A stretch of DNA of 64,000 nucleotides from Setophaga petechia (lineage: Eukaryota; Chordata; Aves; Passeriformes; Parulidae), in NCBI GenBank assembly GCA_024362935.1, contig JANCRA010000019.1:12830501-12894500 (forward strand), given 5' to 3'. The notes under the pieces are model-generated. The model ran no database searches, was not told where the DNA came from, and saw nothing but the letters and a program-made list of their open reading frames with translations. Made by a program: the position numbers and the translations under genes. The stretch's first letter is position 1. Every line of letters begins with the position of its first letter. Below are positions 28,672-40,630 of this stretch, piece after piece.

Positions 28672-31267
28672 CCATTCCATACTAAAGCATCTTAACAAAA
28701 ATGTCCATCTTCCCAAACCAAAATAATGTTTCATTTTTAAACTTGCTTTTTAAACCAAAGACAAGCTTTGCTTTATTTGGTCTCAACCAATGTTTTTTCT
28801 ACCTTGAACTGAACTGCCAAATGCATTTTCAATGAATAAATTATCCAGAAGCTTTGCTGATAATTCTACTGAAATAACAGGAGGATGCTGATCTGCTCAC
28901 CTTGTCACTATGCTCCACAGACAGCTTTGCCAAACCTCTCATTAAAAGATTGTTTCTTTAATTTACCTGTAACAATGAAATATCTGGTTGTTTCTCAGAT
29001 CGTATTATTATCTTAAGCCATGAACTCCATAAACATAAGAACAACCATGCATACAATTTCACACTATATAATTATGTTAAATCAGCAAAATGCTGTTAAT
29101 ACAACCCCAAAATACTTTCTCAATTGAAGTACAAAAGCCCAAAAGCACCTGGTGAAAGGCAAAGCTGGAAGGACTTGACCACTGGTACTATCCACTAAGC
29201 TTCAAATACCTAAAGGCACCTTGTTACTTGTGATGTGTGGTCTACTCTGTTTCATTAAATCCTGCTCCTCCAGCTGAGGCTCTGGCATTTTCAAGACAAA
29301 TCCATCATCAGTGTTATAAAATTGGGCTAAATTGGCTGACAGTCTGGTCCAAACTAATCCTGCAGAAACGTTAACAAGTCCCAAAAGCAGTTGCTATTAG
29401 TAGCTGATCTGTTTGAAGAAAGATGGACCAAGTGATGAAGAGGTTAAAAATAAGCTCAACAACCTGCGTGCTTGGCCATGCAGCTTTCTGCCTCTGTTAT
29501 CTAACTTGCTCACCTCAGAAGAAATCTTTGATTTAATTAGAAGTACCAATCTGGGATTCATGCACTTACATAACAAATCACCTTGGGAAAGAATTTTTTT
29601 AAAAAAGACCTTTGTAGCAGGAATACTATCCCCTAATATTAATTATTTATGCTTGTAATAATTACAGCATGGATAGTAATAACAACTAGCCAGCTCACAG
29701 TTTTGCATATGCTGAATTACAGTAGTTGCAGACAATTATGGCCAGAACCTGAGTGATAATGATCATACTGCAGAAATATTATGTGTTTCCTCTATCTTTC
29801 ATTATTCACTGCTTTAATGAAACTCCTTCTGTTTTCTAAAATATATTCTGGCCATTGGGTTTTTATTCTTTTTTCTCGCCAGATGATCTGCCATCTAGCC
29901 AGAAATCTGAAACTGGTTTAGCTTCTATTTTTAAATCTCTGCATTTGAATTAAGTTTTCTTGGTTTATTTGGTTTATTGCCTTTTTTTTTTTTTAACTCA
30001 CATCTGCCACTTATAAAAAAAGAAAAAGGAAAAAGAAAGGGCAACAGTTCAATTCAGTGGATTTATCTCAAATCCTCGTAGGTTAGCTTGACACGTTTTT
30101 GCAGAACACATAGGGCATTTGGGATTAAAGTTACTCCTTGTAACTGTGTCATTAGCATTGTAGCAATGTGCAGGCACTGATTATGTTCTCTCTGCCTCGC
30201 CTCCACACCTCTAATCTCAGAGCTGACCCGATTTATATCACTAGCTTTACATGGGCCTGTACATACTGAAATCCAGGAGAGGGAAAAGGGCTCAGACTCC
30301 CTGAAAATAAACTCAGCTGGCAAAGAGATTAACCCATTTATAAATGCATTTTTCCTGTTGCTGAGTGTGTAGAGTTTCATCCATTTAAGGAACATAGGCC
30401 TGAATCCAGATACTAACACTGCTTGGAAAGGGAGAAGAAAGGAATAGATGAAGAGGTATTTTAAATGGATCTGTTGCCAGCACACCAATTCAAATGATTT
30501 GGGGAATTTTGGGCGGGAGGATAGGGAGAAAACAGAACAGTGAATTTGGAGTCAACATCTCAGAGAAATCATCTGCAGTGGTCAGTGTAAGAAAATATTC
30601 TTTTCCTTTCCAAGTACCACTCATCATGGGTATCTTTGGAAAACCTGATGTTCTCTTAAAAGCATTCCCAAAGTAGGTGCAATCAGTCATCAATGGCAGA
30701 GGTTTATGTAATCTCACATTTACAGGGAGGAAAGCAGCTTACAGATGAGCATAAACATGAGACACAGTGGCCCTCAGGCCTTTGTCAAAGGATTCCCAGA
30801 AAACAACTTAGCTGACACGGAAATTACCAGTACACCTCACAAGTGTCCCTGTCCCCTTCTGAGCATGAAGAGCCTTCCCCATTTGATGATCTCAGTTCTA
30901 AATCCAGGTTCTTCTGAGATTCAAAACACTGAACACCATTATTCTTATGAAGACCATTTCCCACCCTTCTCTAAACATCTTCTGCTGAAGCATCAAATAA
31001 GCAGGGCTAAGTTTAAAAACAGGTGCTTTGAGAACTGCATTCACACAGTACCAGGAAACAGTGAGACATGCAAGGTATTCCCTGGGCAGTTTATGCCAGA
31101 TGTGAGTGGATGAGATGTGTGCATGTGATCTCTTTGCACATGGGGAGACCTAAATGAGTGGGGATCCATGGATGGGGACAGGCAAAGCACCCACGGAGCT
31201 CAGTTGGGCTTCTGGAGTTTCAACTCATTCACACCTCTGACTCTGCTTCCCTCTTCTGATTGAAGGC

Positions 31268-31324
31268 AAGTCCAGAACATTTAAGCAAGTCCAGAACATT
31301 TAAACAAGTTCAGAATATCTAAAC
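31268..31324. repeat. Three tandem copies of a 19-bp unit
   Basis: AAGTCCAGAACATTTAAGC is followed directly by two variants (starting 31287 and 31306), the last with three changes. No function is visible. Confidence 0.9.
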
Positions 31325-32739
31325 TGTATTTTAGGCACTGTAATATCATCCCCAGGAGCACACGTGGCTGTGGAACTTCAACACTCTGCTTGATAAGCCA
31401 AGGTGAATCTTCCAAGATAGGGAGTGAGAGCAGGGATGAGAGCTTGTGGATGTGAGCAGTTCTTTCTGTGGGCCCTGGAACTAAGGCAGTAGCTGTGTGT
31501 GGAGCAAGCACACTGTGCTTATTTGGTGATTTTTTACAGTGACAAGCCAGTACAGGTTATTGCACAAAAAAATACTGGGATTATTCTCATTTTTTACATA
31601 AAAATATCTAGCAGCACAATCTTAAATTCACAATATTCCAAGAAGTTGATTCAGATAGACCCCTCGCATAGGTACTTAGAATAATTTCTAGCACTTCTAA
31701 GTAAGATCAAAACCAGAATAAAATTAGTGTAGAGTTACAAAAAATTGAGTGTGACCAAAGCTCTTATCAAAATCAACTACCCTGAGACTGTGGGAGGAGT
31801 CATCCTGCCCTTGTCAGCCAGAAAAATGTCATGATTTTATTGCTGTCAAATCTTTCTCTGAGTTAAGAGTGTCAAGTTTATTTTTGTGCCTGTTACTGTT
31901 GCATGCCTGGTGTGTTTTAAATATGTGCAAAATCCCATCTCAAGAGAAATTTTGATTTTGAAAGGAAGAAAAAGGTAAGATAAGTTTAAATGTGATAAAA
32001 AGAATAAGCAAAAAAAGGAATTGAGTAGGAGACAAGGTAACAATCTCATTCAGATACTTTGTCATGTGTCCATAGCTAAGGGTTTTTTTCAGCCACTTCC
32101 TTCATATAAAAACATAAATATTCAATAAATATAAATACTTTCCTGTCTCTGAAGGATAATAGAAGAGACACACAAGACAGGCTAATGATCAGTTCAGAAA
32201 TCTATTCTACATTTAAGTGGATTTAAGGTTGAAAGTACTTGTCAATAATTCAAGGGTAAAATACATTAAGGGACTGCTGTAATTATCCAAAGCTCAGGCA
32301 ATATAAGCTGGGAAACTGAGAATCAGGGAACTGTATAGAACATGCAGCCATGCAATCATCACGATTTTGTGGTTACTGTGTAGCATTATGACTGAGCAGA
32401 GTTAAGGATGGTTGCCTGCCTCCGTTGTGCCTGCTTTGTCTACATGTATGTTGATTATTTTTGGTGTAAAGTATTTAAATGTAGTTGTTTGCTACAGAGA
32501 CCCTGGTCCCTCTACTAAGAAGCAGTCAGGCCCTCCAGTGACTGCCAGAACAAAAATGAGGTTATTCTCCTATCCATGCAAACATAAACAACATACTTCA
32601 GTGAATTAGAGCAAGAAAGATTAAATTAAAAGACAACCCCTGGTCTCTGACAGCTGTGTCTCTTTTCCCTCACTCAGCCCAGAACAGGACATCTTGGATC
32701 TTTGAAAATAGCCTAGAAGAAAGTGATCTGTGTGTAAAA

Positions 32740-32815
32740 TCACAGAAAGCAGGCTGAAAGGGATCTCTGGAGTCCTGCCTAACATATTGCTACACCCTAA
32801 CCCCATGCAATGAAT
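32740..32815 (-). mobile_element. Degraded CR1 3' end (possible)
   Basis: AATCACAGAAAGCAGGCTGA followed by AAGGGATCTCTGGAG resembles the antisense CR1 terminus of the subtype reading TTGGAAGGGACCTCTGGAGG. The copy is short and diverged, so this is tentative. Confidence 0.4.
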
Positions 32816-35800
32816 ACTTTCAGTAGGTCACTGTCATAGATAGCAGAACAAGGAAATTACTCTTTCTTAATGCATTGCCTTCTTAGCTATGGCTGTTTAG
32901 GAAAAAAATCCCCTTTAAATATAAATTAGTGAAGTTCTCTTGGGAAAGTGTTGAAACTACAAATGACATAATCAAATGAGATAAAGCCTGTGTTATGGGC
33001 ATTAGTCATCCATTCTGCATGTGTCCAGTCTGTTCAAAATGACAGAGAATGCCTTTGGCTCACTTTGGCATTAGAAAGGAATTGCAATTCCACTTCTGAC
33101 TTGTTTTCTTAGTCAGATGGTCTACATATGCTCAAACAAATCAGAACAGCTGAAAAATAAAGGCAAAATAAACATCTTTTTGTTTTCTTCACCACCACTC
33201 ACTATGCATCTTAAATCAAGGCTAATTAATTCTTACAATTCGTGTTTTCTTCCTGGAGAATGTGCTGCCACATCAGATCAAAACAAAGAAGCAAAACACC
33301 TCCACCTGGAATGCAGCCTCATTCAAACAACACCACACAGATTGTCCCTGCTCAGTGCCACAACAGCTGCGCTCCTCCTGCAGAGCACACAGCTGATGGC
33401 AAAACAGAAACAGGGGTGGCACCAACTGAAAACCATCCACTCTGTCTAGTCTGTGCCTGTGTGGTTAGCAGTAGTAGAATATTCTGGGTGATTCCCTCCC
33501 TACTTTCTTCACCCAGGACCTTTCAATAGCTGCTCTGAAGCAGGTTGTCACAATAATGGATGCTCTCAGCTCTATCTGCCTTCCAGCTGCTGGCTGCAGA
33601 GCTGCCAAGGGAAGGCTCCCCTCCATTCTACTGGCAGTGGGTACCTGACCTCACCAGTGTCCAAGTCATCCTAGAAACCTGACAAAGAGTGTTTTCAGTT
33701 TGTCCCTCTCTCTGCCCCAGGCTGGGTGCTAGGAAGTTTAGGACAGGCCAGCTTGGCTGTAGATTTGTTGTTCCTATCATGTTTGTTACATAACTTTGAG
33801 GACACTTTTATTGCTAGATGTTCTACAAACAGAGCAAATCAAACTTGCTCTATTAAAGTACTGGGCTAAGGGCTGGGCTGCAAAACTGAATGCTGAGTTA
33901 TAAAGAGATCAAGTGATCAAATGGATTATTAATTTTTTATAATCCATTGGCCTCATCTCTCACCCTTGACAAGCCACAGACACAACAGTGAACAGGTGCC
34001 TGGCCAGCATTTTCTTGATTTTGGTAATTTATTTTGTATTCCCCCTAACTTAGGAACACAATGAGTTCAAAGAAGCATGAAAATAAATCTCACCATTCTC
34101 CTGGTCCTTAGGGGATAGGAGAGCATCCTAGCTTCCTCTGTGTCTTCTTCTGTTCTTGCTATTCTGTTCAGAGTTTGTTCTGTGTTAATAGGAATGGAAA
34201 CGGAGCAATTTTTTCTCCTAGATCAGCCAGTAATGCTTAACTTCTAATTTAAGTGCTGGGAATGGATTCTTGATACTTAATTGTGTTTAAATTAGTTCAT
34301 TAGCCAGAGTTCTTTATTTTGTTATAGAACACCAAAAAACCTAAAAGGTTTTCCTGAGCTTCATCCACTGGGCTTTCACATCCCAATGGCATTTCACTCT
34401 GAGTCTCAGAAAAATGACAAACAGGATAGTGGAAACTATTTCCACTGAACAAAAAATGAAAGTTGAAGCATTTTCATAAGTAATTAGGCTGGGTAGAAAG
34501 GAGTCATTGTAGCCCCTTCTATTACTACTGTGTGGCATGGTATATGCAAAGTTCTGGGCAGATTACTACAGCTGAGCACCTCCACAGTCACTGCTGAGGC
34601 TGAATCCTGTCCTATCTGTGTGTATGTTACACACTTGTACTGACAGCATCAACATAGAAACCTTCCTAAGGCTGAAACACAGAAACCAACCTAAGGCTGA
34701 CCAACATATTCTGTTAAAAGACCCATGTGCAAGCACTCATGAATTTACATAAAGGGCATATATAAACATATTTGTATGGGACTTCCCACTTCATTCAGAA
34801 CAAAAAATTAAAGAAATAAAAAAAATCCATTGTCACTGGGAATAAAACATCCTGAAGCAGGAAAATATTCAAAAAGCAACTGAGTGTATGGAACAAGATA
34901 TAAGTTGCCTCAAGGATAAACTTGGATGGTTGACTTCAAAGATGGGTTCATTTCATTCAAAGAATGGTATTGCTGTTTTGGAAAATATCCAGCAAAGCTG
35001 CCTGCCAATTTAACCTTCCAGAGGAGACAGCTTGATGAACATAACAGGCAGGAGGTCAGGAGAGTGTAGTTTTGCTCCTGAGCACCTATTACAGCTGCAG
35101 TCACAGTGCAGGGCAGCCTGAGGCTGTCTCCCCCCAAAACAGGGGTTCAGGGACTAGGCAGGAATAGCAGAATTTGGGCTGAGTCTGACTGCTGCCCCTC
35201 AGGAGTAACAATGTCACTGAGAGACACGGCAGAATTTATTCTGTCCTCAAAGCAGTGACAATCTTTCCATTAAGTTTAGTGTATTGATTGCAGGTGGTGA
35301 TCGAAATTACACCTGAAATATATTCCTTAGAGTTTGACTCTCTGGTGGTACAAACTTGACTGATATTATAGGAGTTCTGTCAATCAATTAAGCTATAAAT
35401 CTGGCCTTTCAACTATCAGTACCCAAATATTGAGTAAACTGAGAAACTCTATTAATACACAGTAATAGCATTCAGAAACACCTGGATGAGTCCAGCTGCA
35501 GCCAGTTTTGTCCTCTGTAACCTCTCTTCAGTTCTGCTACACATCATTTTCAAAGTTGACCCCATGCCCCTGGCTCTTGCGGCACTTGTTTAATCCCACA
35601 GTCTTATCTCCAGAAACAAAGAAAAAGAGTTAAGAAGAGATCTCCTCTAATGTAACTATTAAGGGTGTTAGCCATAAATTGTTTATTGGGCAATGCATTT
35701 CACCAATGCCACAGAGATGCTGCTAGAAAATCAACAGAACTGGTCTTATAAGCTGTTCTCATTTCCAGGAACAGCATTTGAGATAAGCTGTTCCTTCAGC

Positions 35801-38800
35801 AGCCAGAAGGAGTTTAGGAGCTGTGAATCCTCTTTGTGCTTGGCTGCAGGTATATTACAAGACTGATTCAGTGAGTGATATCCTCAGGGATGATGCCTTC
35901 CAGGAGATATTCACTTGAGCTGTGATAATAAAGGACACAAATAAACCAGTGGCTCCATAACCCTGAACCTGCTCTAAAAACACAGAGGAACAAAGTAGAA
36001 AAGATTTCACAGCTGAAAATAAGATGTAGAACTGGGAAGTTTCAAATTGGGAATTTTCTCTGTAATTGTTTGTCCTGATAATAGAGCCAAAGTCCACTGG
36101 CTAGAAACTACACAGGTAAAGTTGAACCGCCTAAAGCTCTGAGACAGGTTTGATTGATTAAATCTTCCCTCTTTTCTGTTTGTGATTAAACCCTGAGAAA
36201 ATATGATTTACCTGCTGTGGCCACAAGACCTCATGCACTGCAAGGCCCATGTTTGCCTCCCTTGCTTGCTGTTTTTTTGCATCCCTGCTCTTCCAGTTAC
36301 TCATTTAGCTTTTCCCCATGCAGACTCCAGTTCCATGTCTGCAGATACTCAGCCAGTGCTTCTCCCTAACAGACCCTGGGCCCAGGGGCTCACAGATGCA
36401 TTTGTGAGGGTGTTTCTCTGTGGGGACTTTTTCTGCAATGTGCTCATTTTTATCCCCTTTATCTCCACTATAAGGAAGCAACTGTTCTGCATTTTTAACT
36501 CACTGCTAATATAGGAATCTACCACTTCTGAAAGTCAAAGTTGTTCCTCAGGCCTCTGAGCAGAGTTAGTCCTAATGCTTACCCCAGGTCATGAAGCAAC
36601 CTGTTGTGGTGCTCTGGTGTGTTTCATCGCCCATACAACATAGGTTGTCTAACCGTAATGCATAAAGCAGACTGAACTGTGGCATATTAATAGATCTGCT
36701 ACAAGCCCAAATTCTTAAGTCTGTCCTGTGTGATATGATGCTGCCTAGAGGTGCTCAAACCAGATTTGGTGTCAAATCTCATCTGATCCATAGCAAGACT
36801 TTTTACCTGTATTTTTTTATCCTAGTTCCCAGATGACAAATAGCACCCAAATTCCTTCCCAAATAGTACGGGAGAAGGAAATAGATTCCTATTCAGATTT
36901 TGGTGGGGGAGCGGGGGGGAGGGCAGCATGGTACAACACTTACACAGTCAATGCTCCTAGCACAGACTCCCTAAGGATCACCTGTACAAATAAGACGGTG
37001 AAAAAGGATCCAGACCTTTGGGCCAGATCCAGCATTACCAGTTCTAACAGAAAACTCCTACTCATCTCAATGGATTCTAAATTAAGCCCTCAGGCCCTGA
37101 AAGGCAGCTGCTCAGAAAATTATGCTAGGTCATGGCTAGAGACCAGGCGCTGCAGTCCCAGGGATTACTGAATATTTTATCATTCAGTTATTAAAAAACA
37201 TGTGTATCAGACATCTATCAGCTTGGGCATCCATAACCCTGGCTGCTTCTGGGGAATTGAAGGAGGATATTAGCAGAAGAGCTATTTCAGGACTGCAGGA
37301 GCCTGCCTCCAGTAAGCCAATACTTTCGTGCAGCGAGGGACTTTTGCTGGATATTCTTGTATCCTCAGTAGGTGTGGGGCTGACTCACGCTCTGCTGCAT
37401 TAAATAGCCACAGCAGATAATTCAGGGCGAGCTGCCCTGTGCATGTCCCAGGCCTCCTGGAGACAGATCAGGGCAAGGCCAGGGCAGACACCTGAGAATA
37501 ACCACCTCCTCCCAGCTTGTGTGCACTCGGGGTCAGGGCCTTCTGGGTGTGAAGCTGGAGGAAAAAGCTTCAGGAAGGAGAATGGCTGCAGGGAGCTGTG
37601 CACAGAGAGCAGGTTTTAACAGGCATCTCAGGGCACAGCTGTGATTTCAGCAGTCAGTTCATCCAAACTGAATCAAGCTGTCCCCAGCACAACCTTAGAG
37701 GTATTGCCATTGAAGAGCAGCTGGATAACAATCTACTTTTAAAGTGGCATCAACAATAGCACAGTTACATAGGTTTTCCTCAATACAATATGAAAACAAG
37801 ATAAATCACTGTTAATTACTTTTTAATGATTGCTAAATCCTGCTATGATATGAAATGCCAATCAGTTTGCTGTTTCTGAGATTCTTGAGAATAGCAATAC
37901 CTAATTGACTAATTCTACTCCTAACTTAGCTGATCCAAGATGAATAGCAAAGGAGATGTGAGAAATGAAGTCTGTATTAAAAAAAAATACTGTTTTAATC
38001 TTTGTGCCTCATATCAATGTTTTCTAAGACAATGAAAGATTTCACATGTAGATGCATGTATTCAAAGAAAGAGCTGAAAGTACACCAGAGCAGTAAAGTG
38101 CCTCTGATTTCTTTCCCAGTCTGACTCACTGAAAATAAAAATGTGTGGGATAAATCTCACAAGAGCTACTATGAACTCCACCTTGAGGCGGTCTGTAGGG
38201 AAACCCCATGTTCCTGAGGAAAGTGATTTAGATTGTAATGTGCCAGTCTGCAATGTTCACTATACCAAAAGTGGCAGTGACAGTGTTAAACAGACTTTAA
38301 TACTTGTAACATTTGTCTGTCCTCTGATTTCCACTTCTGCTCAGCACCAGTTACTGCAAACACTGTTACTTCAGAAATTGTGGCTAGAAGGAGTGGATCA
38401 GACAGGAGCACCATACAACAGAAGCAGACATCATTTTCTTCAAGTAGTGCTACAAGAGAAGGGAACGTGGCCCAGTATTTTTATTTTAAGTAGTAGTAAA
38501 GCTATGTACTCTGATTGAAATGTATCACCACAGCACTGCAGTCATCCTTACAATAGCATTGTACTTTCTGCCTGAAAGACAAAGGGCAGAGAGAGAAAAT
38601 GGGGTCGGATTCTCCTGCCAAGTGCTCTACTTTGAAACACGCTTTGGTTCGTGACATTTATTCAGCTCCAGACCTATGAGGGATGGGTGCTGTTATCAAC
38701 AAAAGAAAGTGTTCAGACAAGTGGTGTGATGCCACTGCAGTTAGTGGTCCTGTTGCTCTCCCATGTCACAGGGCAAAATAACCTGAACAGAAGCAGTGGC

Positions 38801-38981
38801 ACTCACCTCTCTCTGGACACTGGTGTGCATGTGGAAGGGAAAAACATGCTTCCTGTGCACTTATCAAACAAAACTGTCCCACACTGCCACCAGACTCCAC
38901 GTCACTCCCAGGTAAGGCACACCCTGGATTTGTTACCCAGAGTGGCTAGGGCCCATTCAGGTCCTCTGCCACACAAGCATA

Positions 38982-39380
38982 TGTCACCATCATATTTTCT
39001 AGAAAAATCCCCTCATCCAGGATTCTTCTCCTGGGAAGCTGACAAGTCTCAGAGAAAAGGAAAACAATATTATCTCATTTGCTTCTCCTGTGCTTTACTG
39101 CTTTGGAATGTGGCTGGAGATTGTTTATCCAACATGTGAATTGTTTTGACTTAATGACCAATCACAGTCAGGCTGTGTCAGGACTCTGGAAGGAGCCGCA
39201 AGTTTTTCATTAGTATCTTTTAGCCTCTGTCTGTATCCTTTCTCTATTCTTTAGAATAGTTTAGTATAGTATTCCTTAATATAATATAAGAATAATAGAA
39301 AATAATACATTAGCCTTCTAAGAAAATGGAGTCAGATTCATAATTTCTTCCCTTCATCTGGGAACCCTGAAAATACCACA
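38982..39380. mobile_element. Solo LTR of an endogenous retrovirus with 6-bp target duplication
   Basis: The 399-bp block starts TGTCACC and ends ATACCACA, giving TG...CA termini. It is flanked by the perfect 6-bp direct repeat AGCATA at 38976-38981 and 39381-39386. The inside carries the AT-rich stretch AGTTTAGTATAGTATTCC and the TTAGCCTTCTAAGAAAATGG region, which I recognise from passerine ERV LTRs. A 6-bp duplication is usual for class II (ERVK/beta-like) elements. Only one LTR is present and no viral coding region lies beside it, so it arose by LTR-LTR recombination. Transcriptional direction is not decided from sequence alone. Confidence 0.87.
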
Positions 39381-40170
39381 AGCATAGAGGGAGCTGAGAC
39401 CCTCTCTAAGAGCCGCCCAACACATAGTAAGAGGCCTTTCCCAGCCCAGCAAGGGCAAGCAAACCTAAGCCAGGATTCTGTGACACCCCCCAGGGGAGAG
39501 AGCGCTGTGGGTACCCAAGGGCTGGTTTCACACCTGCTGAACCAGGGTGAGAAGTGATCCAGACAGGGTTGCGTGGTGTTGTGTCACAGTAACTAAACCT
39601 CTGGATACAAACAGACAGAGTGTTCATCTTAATTAAACTGTTTTAGAGGTCAGACACTACAGTTCCAGCGTGCAAGGCCTGGATGTCAGAGCTCATTGTG
39701 CAGCAATCAATCCCTCCATGACCTCCCTGAGCAGCGGTTCCTGCCCTCACGCAAGCTGCCTGCTGCTCAGGGGTGACACAGACAGCTCATCCATCTGGCC
39801 ACCATCTGCCTCTCAGCAGCACTGAGTCATGCTGCTCGGCTGGGGCCGCCCCACGCAAGCTGTGCTGGGGAGCACACACAGAGGCAAAGAAAATCTTCCT
39901 GCAATCTCTGCAAGGACACCACAGATTTTGTCCTAAATCTCTACTGTAACAGGTGGTTACGCTGACCCGGGACATACGCAGAGTCTTGACCCCTGTTTGC
40001 AATTTTTTGTGGGTTTTGTGTGGCTCAGTGTGTGCATCTCTTCTGGATGAGGCTGGTGTCTGCCTTCCAGCCTACAGACAGAAAGGAGATTTGATTATTT
40101 GTCAGATGGAAAAAACAACGGTGATCCTCTCCTGCAGTCTCTGGAGAGGTGAAGAGGGAGTGTCTGCTCT

Positions 40171-40209
40171 TCAGACTGGATTATGTCCTGAGAAGCAGAG
40201 AGCAGGATG

Positions 40210-40276
<67 letters not shown>

Positions 40277-40492
40277 CACATATACCTACATATATGTGTA
40301 CATATATGTACCTACATATGGATTATAGCCTTCAGACTGGATCATGTCCTGAGAAGCTGAGAGCAGGATGATACATATACATATACATATACATGTACAT
40401 GTACATATACATATACATATACATACACATATACCTACATATGTATACGTATACACATACACATACATATGTATACATATACATATATATAC
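40171..40492. repeat. 161-bp tandem duplication containing TATACA microsatellites
   Basis: TCAGACTGGATTATGTCCTG (40171) recurs with one change at 40332, each followed by AGAAGC, GAGAGCAGGATG and a long (ATACAT)n tract. The period is 161 bp and copy 2 is followed by more interrupted TATACA repeats. Short frames here encoding Tyr/Met/Cys-rich peptides come only from the repeat. Confidence 0.88.
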
Positions 40493-40526
40493 ATATGTAT
40501 ACATATACATATAAGTATACATACAC
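40210..40526. repeat. (ATACAT)n microsatellite, two blocks
   Basis: Hexanucleotide ATACAT repeats fill 40210-40320 and 40371-40526, with CCTACA, TGTACA and TGTATA interruptions. They are separated by unique sequence belonging to the 161-bp duplication. Confidence 0.92.
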
Positions 40527-40569
40527 TTTTAAGTTCCTCTATAAGTGACTCTGTGTTAGCATTTTTGGA

Positions 40570-40630
40570 GACTAAAAAAAAAAACTCAACTGAAAAAAAA
40601 ACAAAACAAAACAAAACAAAAAAAAAAAAC
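40570..40630. repeat. A-rich low-complexity tract with (AAAAC)n
   Basis: Runs of A with four AAAAC units and flanking pure A stretches, 45 bp right of the TATACA microsatellite. Confidence 0.85.

Larger units (their letters stand above)
27001..38975. other. Intergenic stretch without recognisable genes
   Basis: About 12 kb holding an (ATTTT)n microsatellite, a 19-bp triple repeat and a doubtful CR1 remnant. The longest frames (such as 141 codons at 30063-30488 minus) show no domain, no repeated hydrophobic pattern and no codon bias. Confidence 0.65.

Noticed and set aside
30063..30488. 141-codon minus-strand frame
   Set aside because: Same reasons: no motif or known family, and no supporting exon structure.
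38651..39139. 162-codon plus-strand frame
   Set aside because: It runs from unique sequence into the solo LTR without any recognisable domain, so it is not a conserved gene.
38982..39380. Possibility of a full-length provirus at this LTR
   Set aside because: The target duplication directly flanks a single LTR, and neither side has retroviral gag, pol or env sequence.
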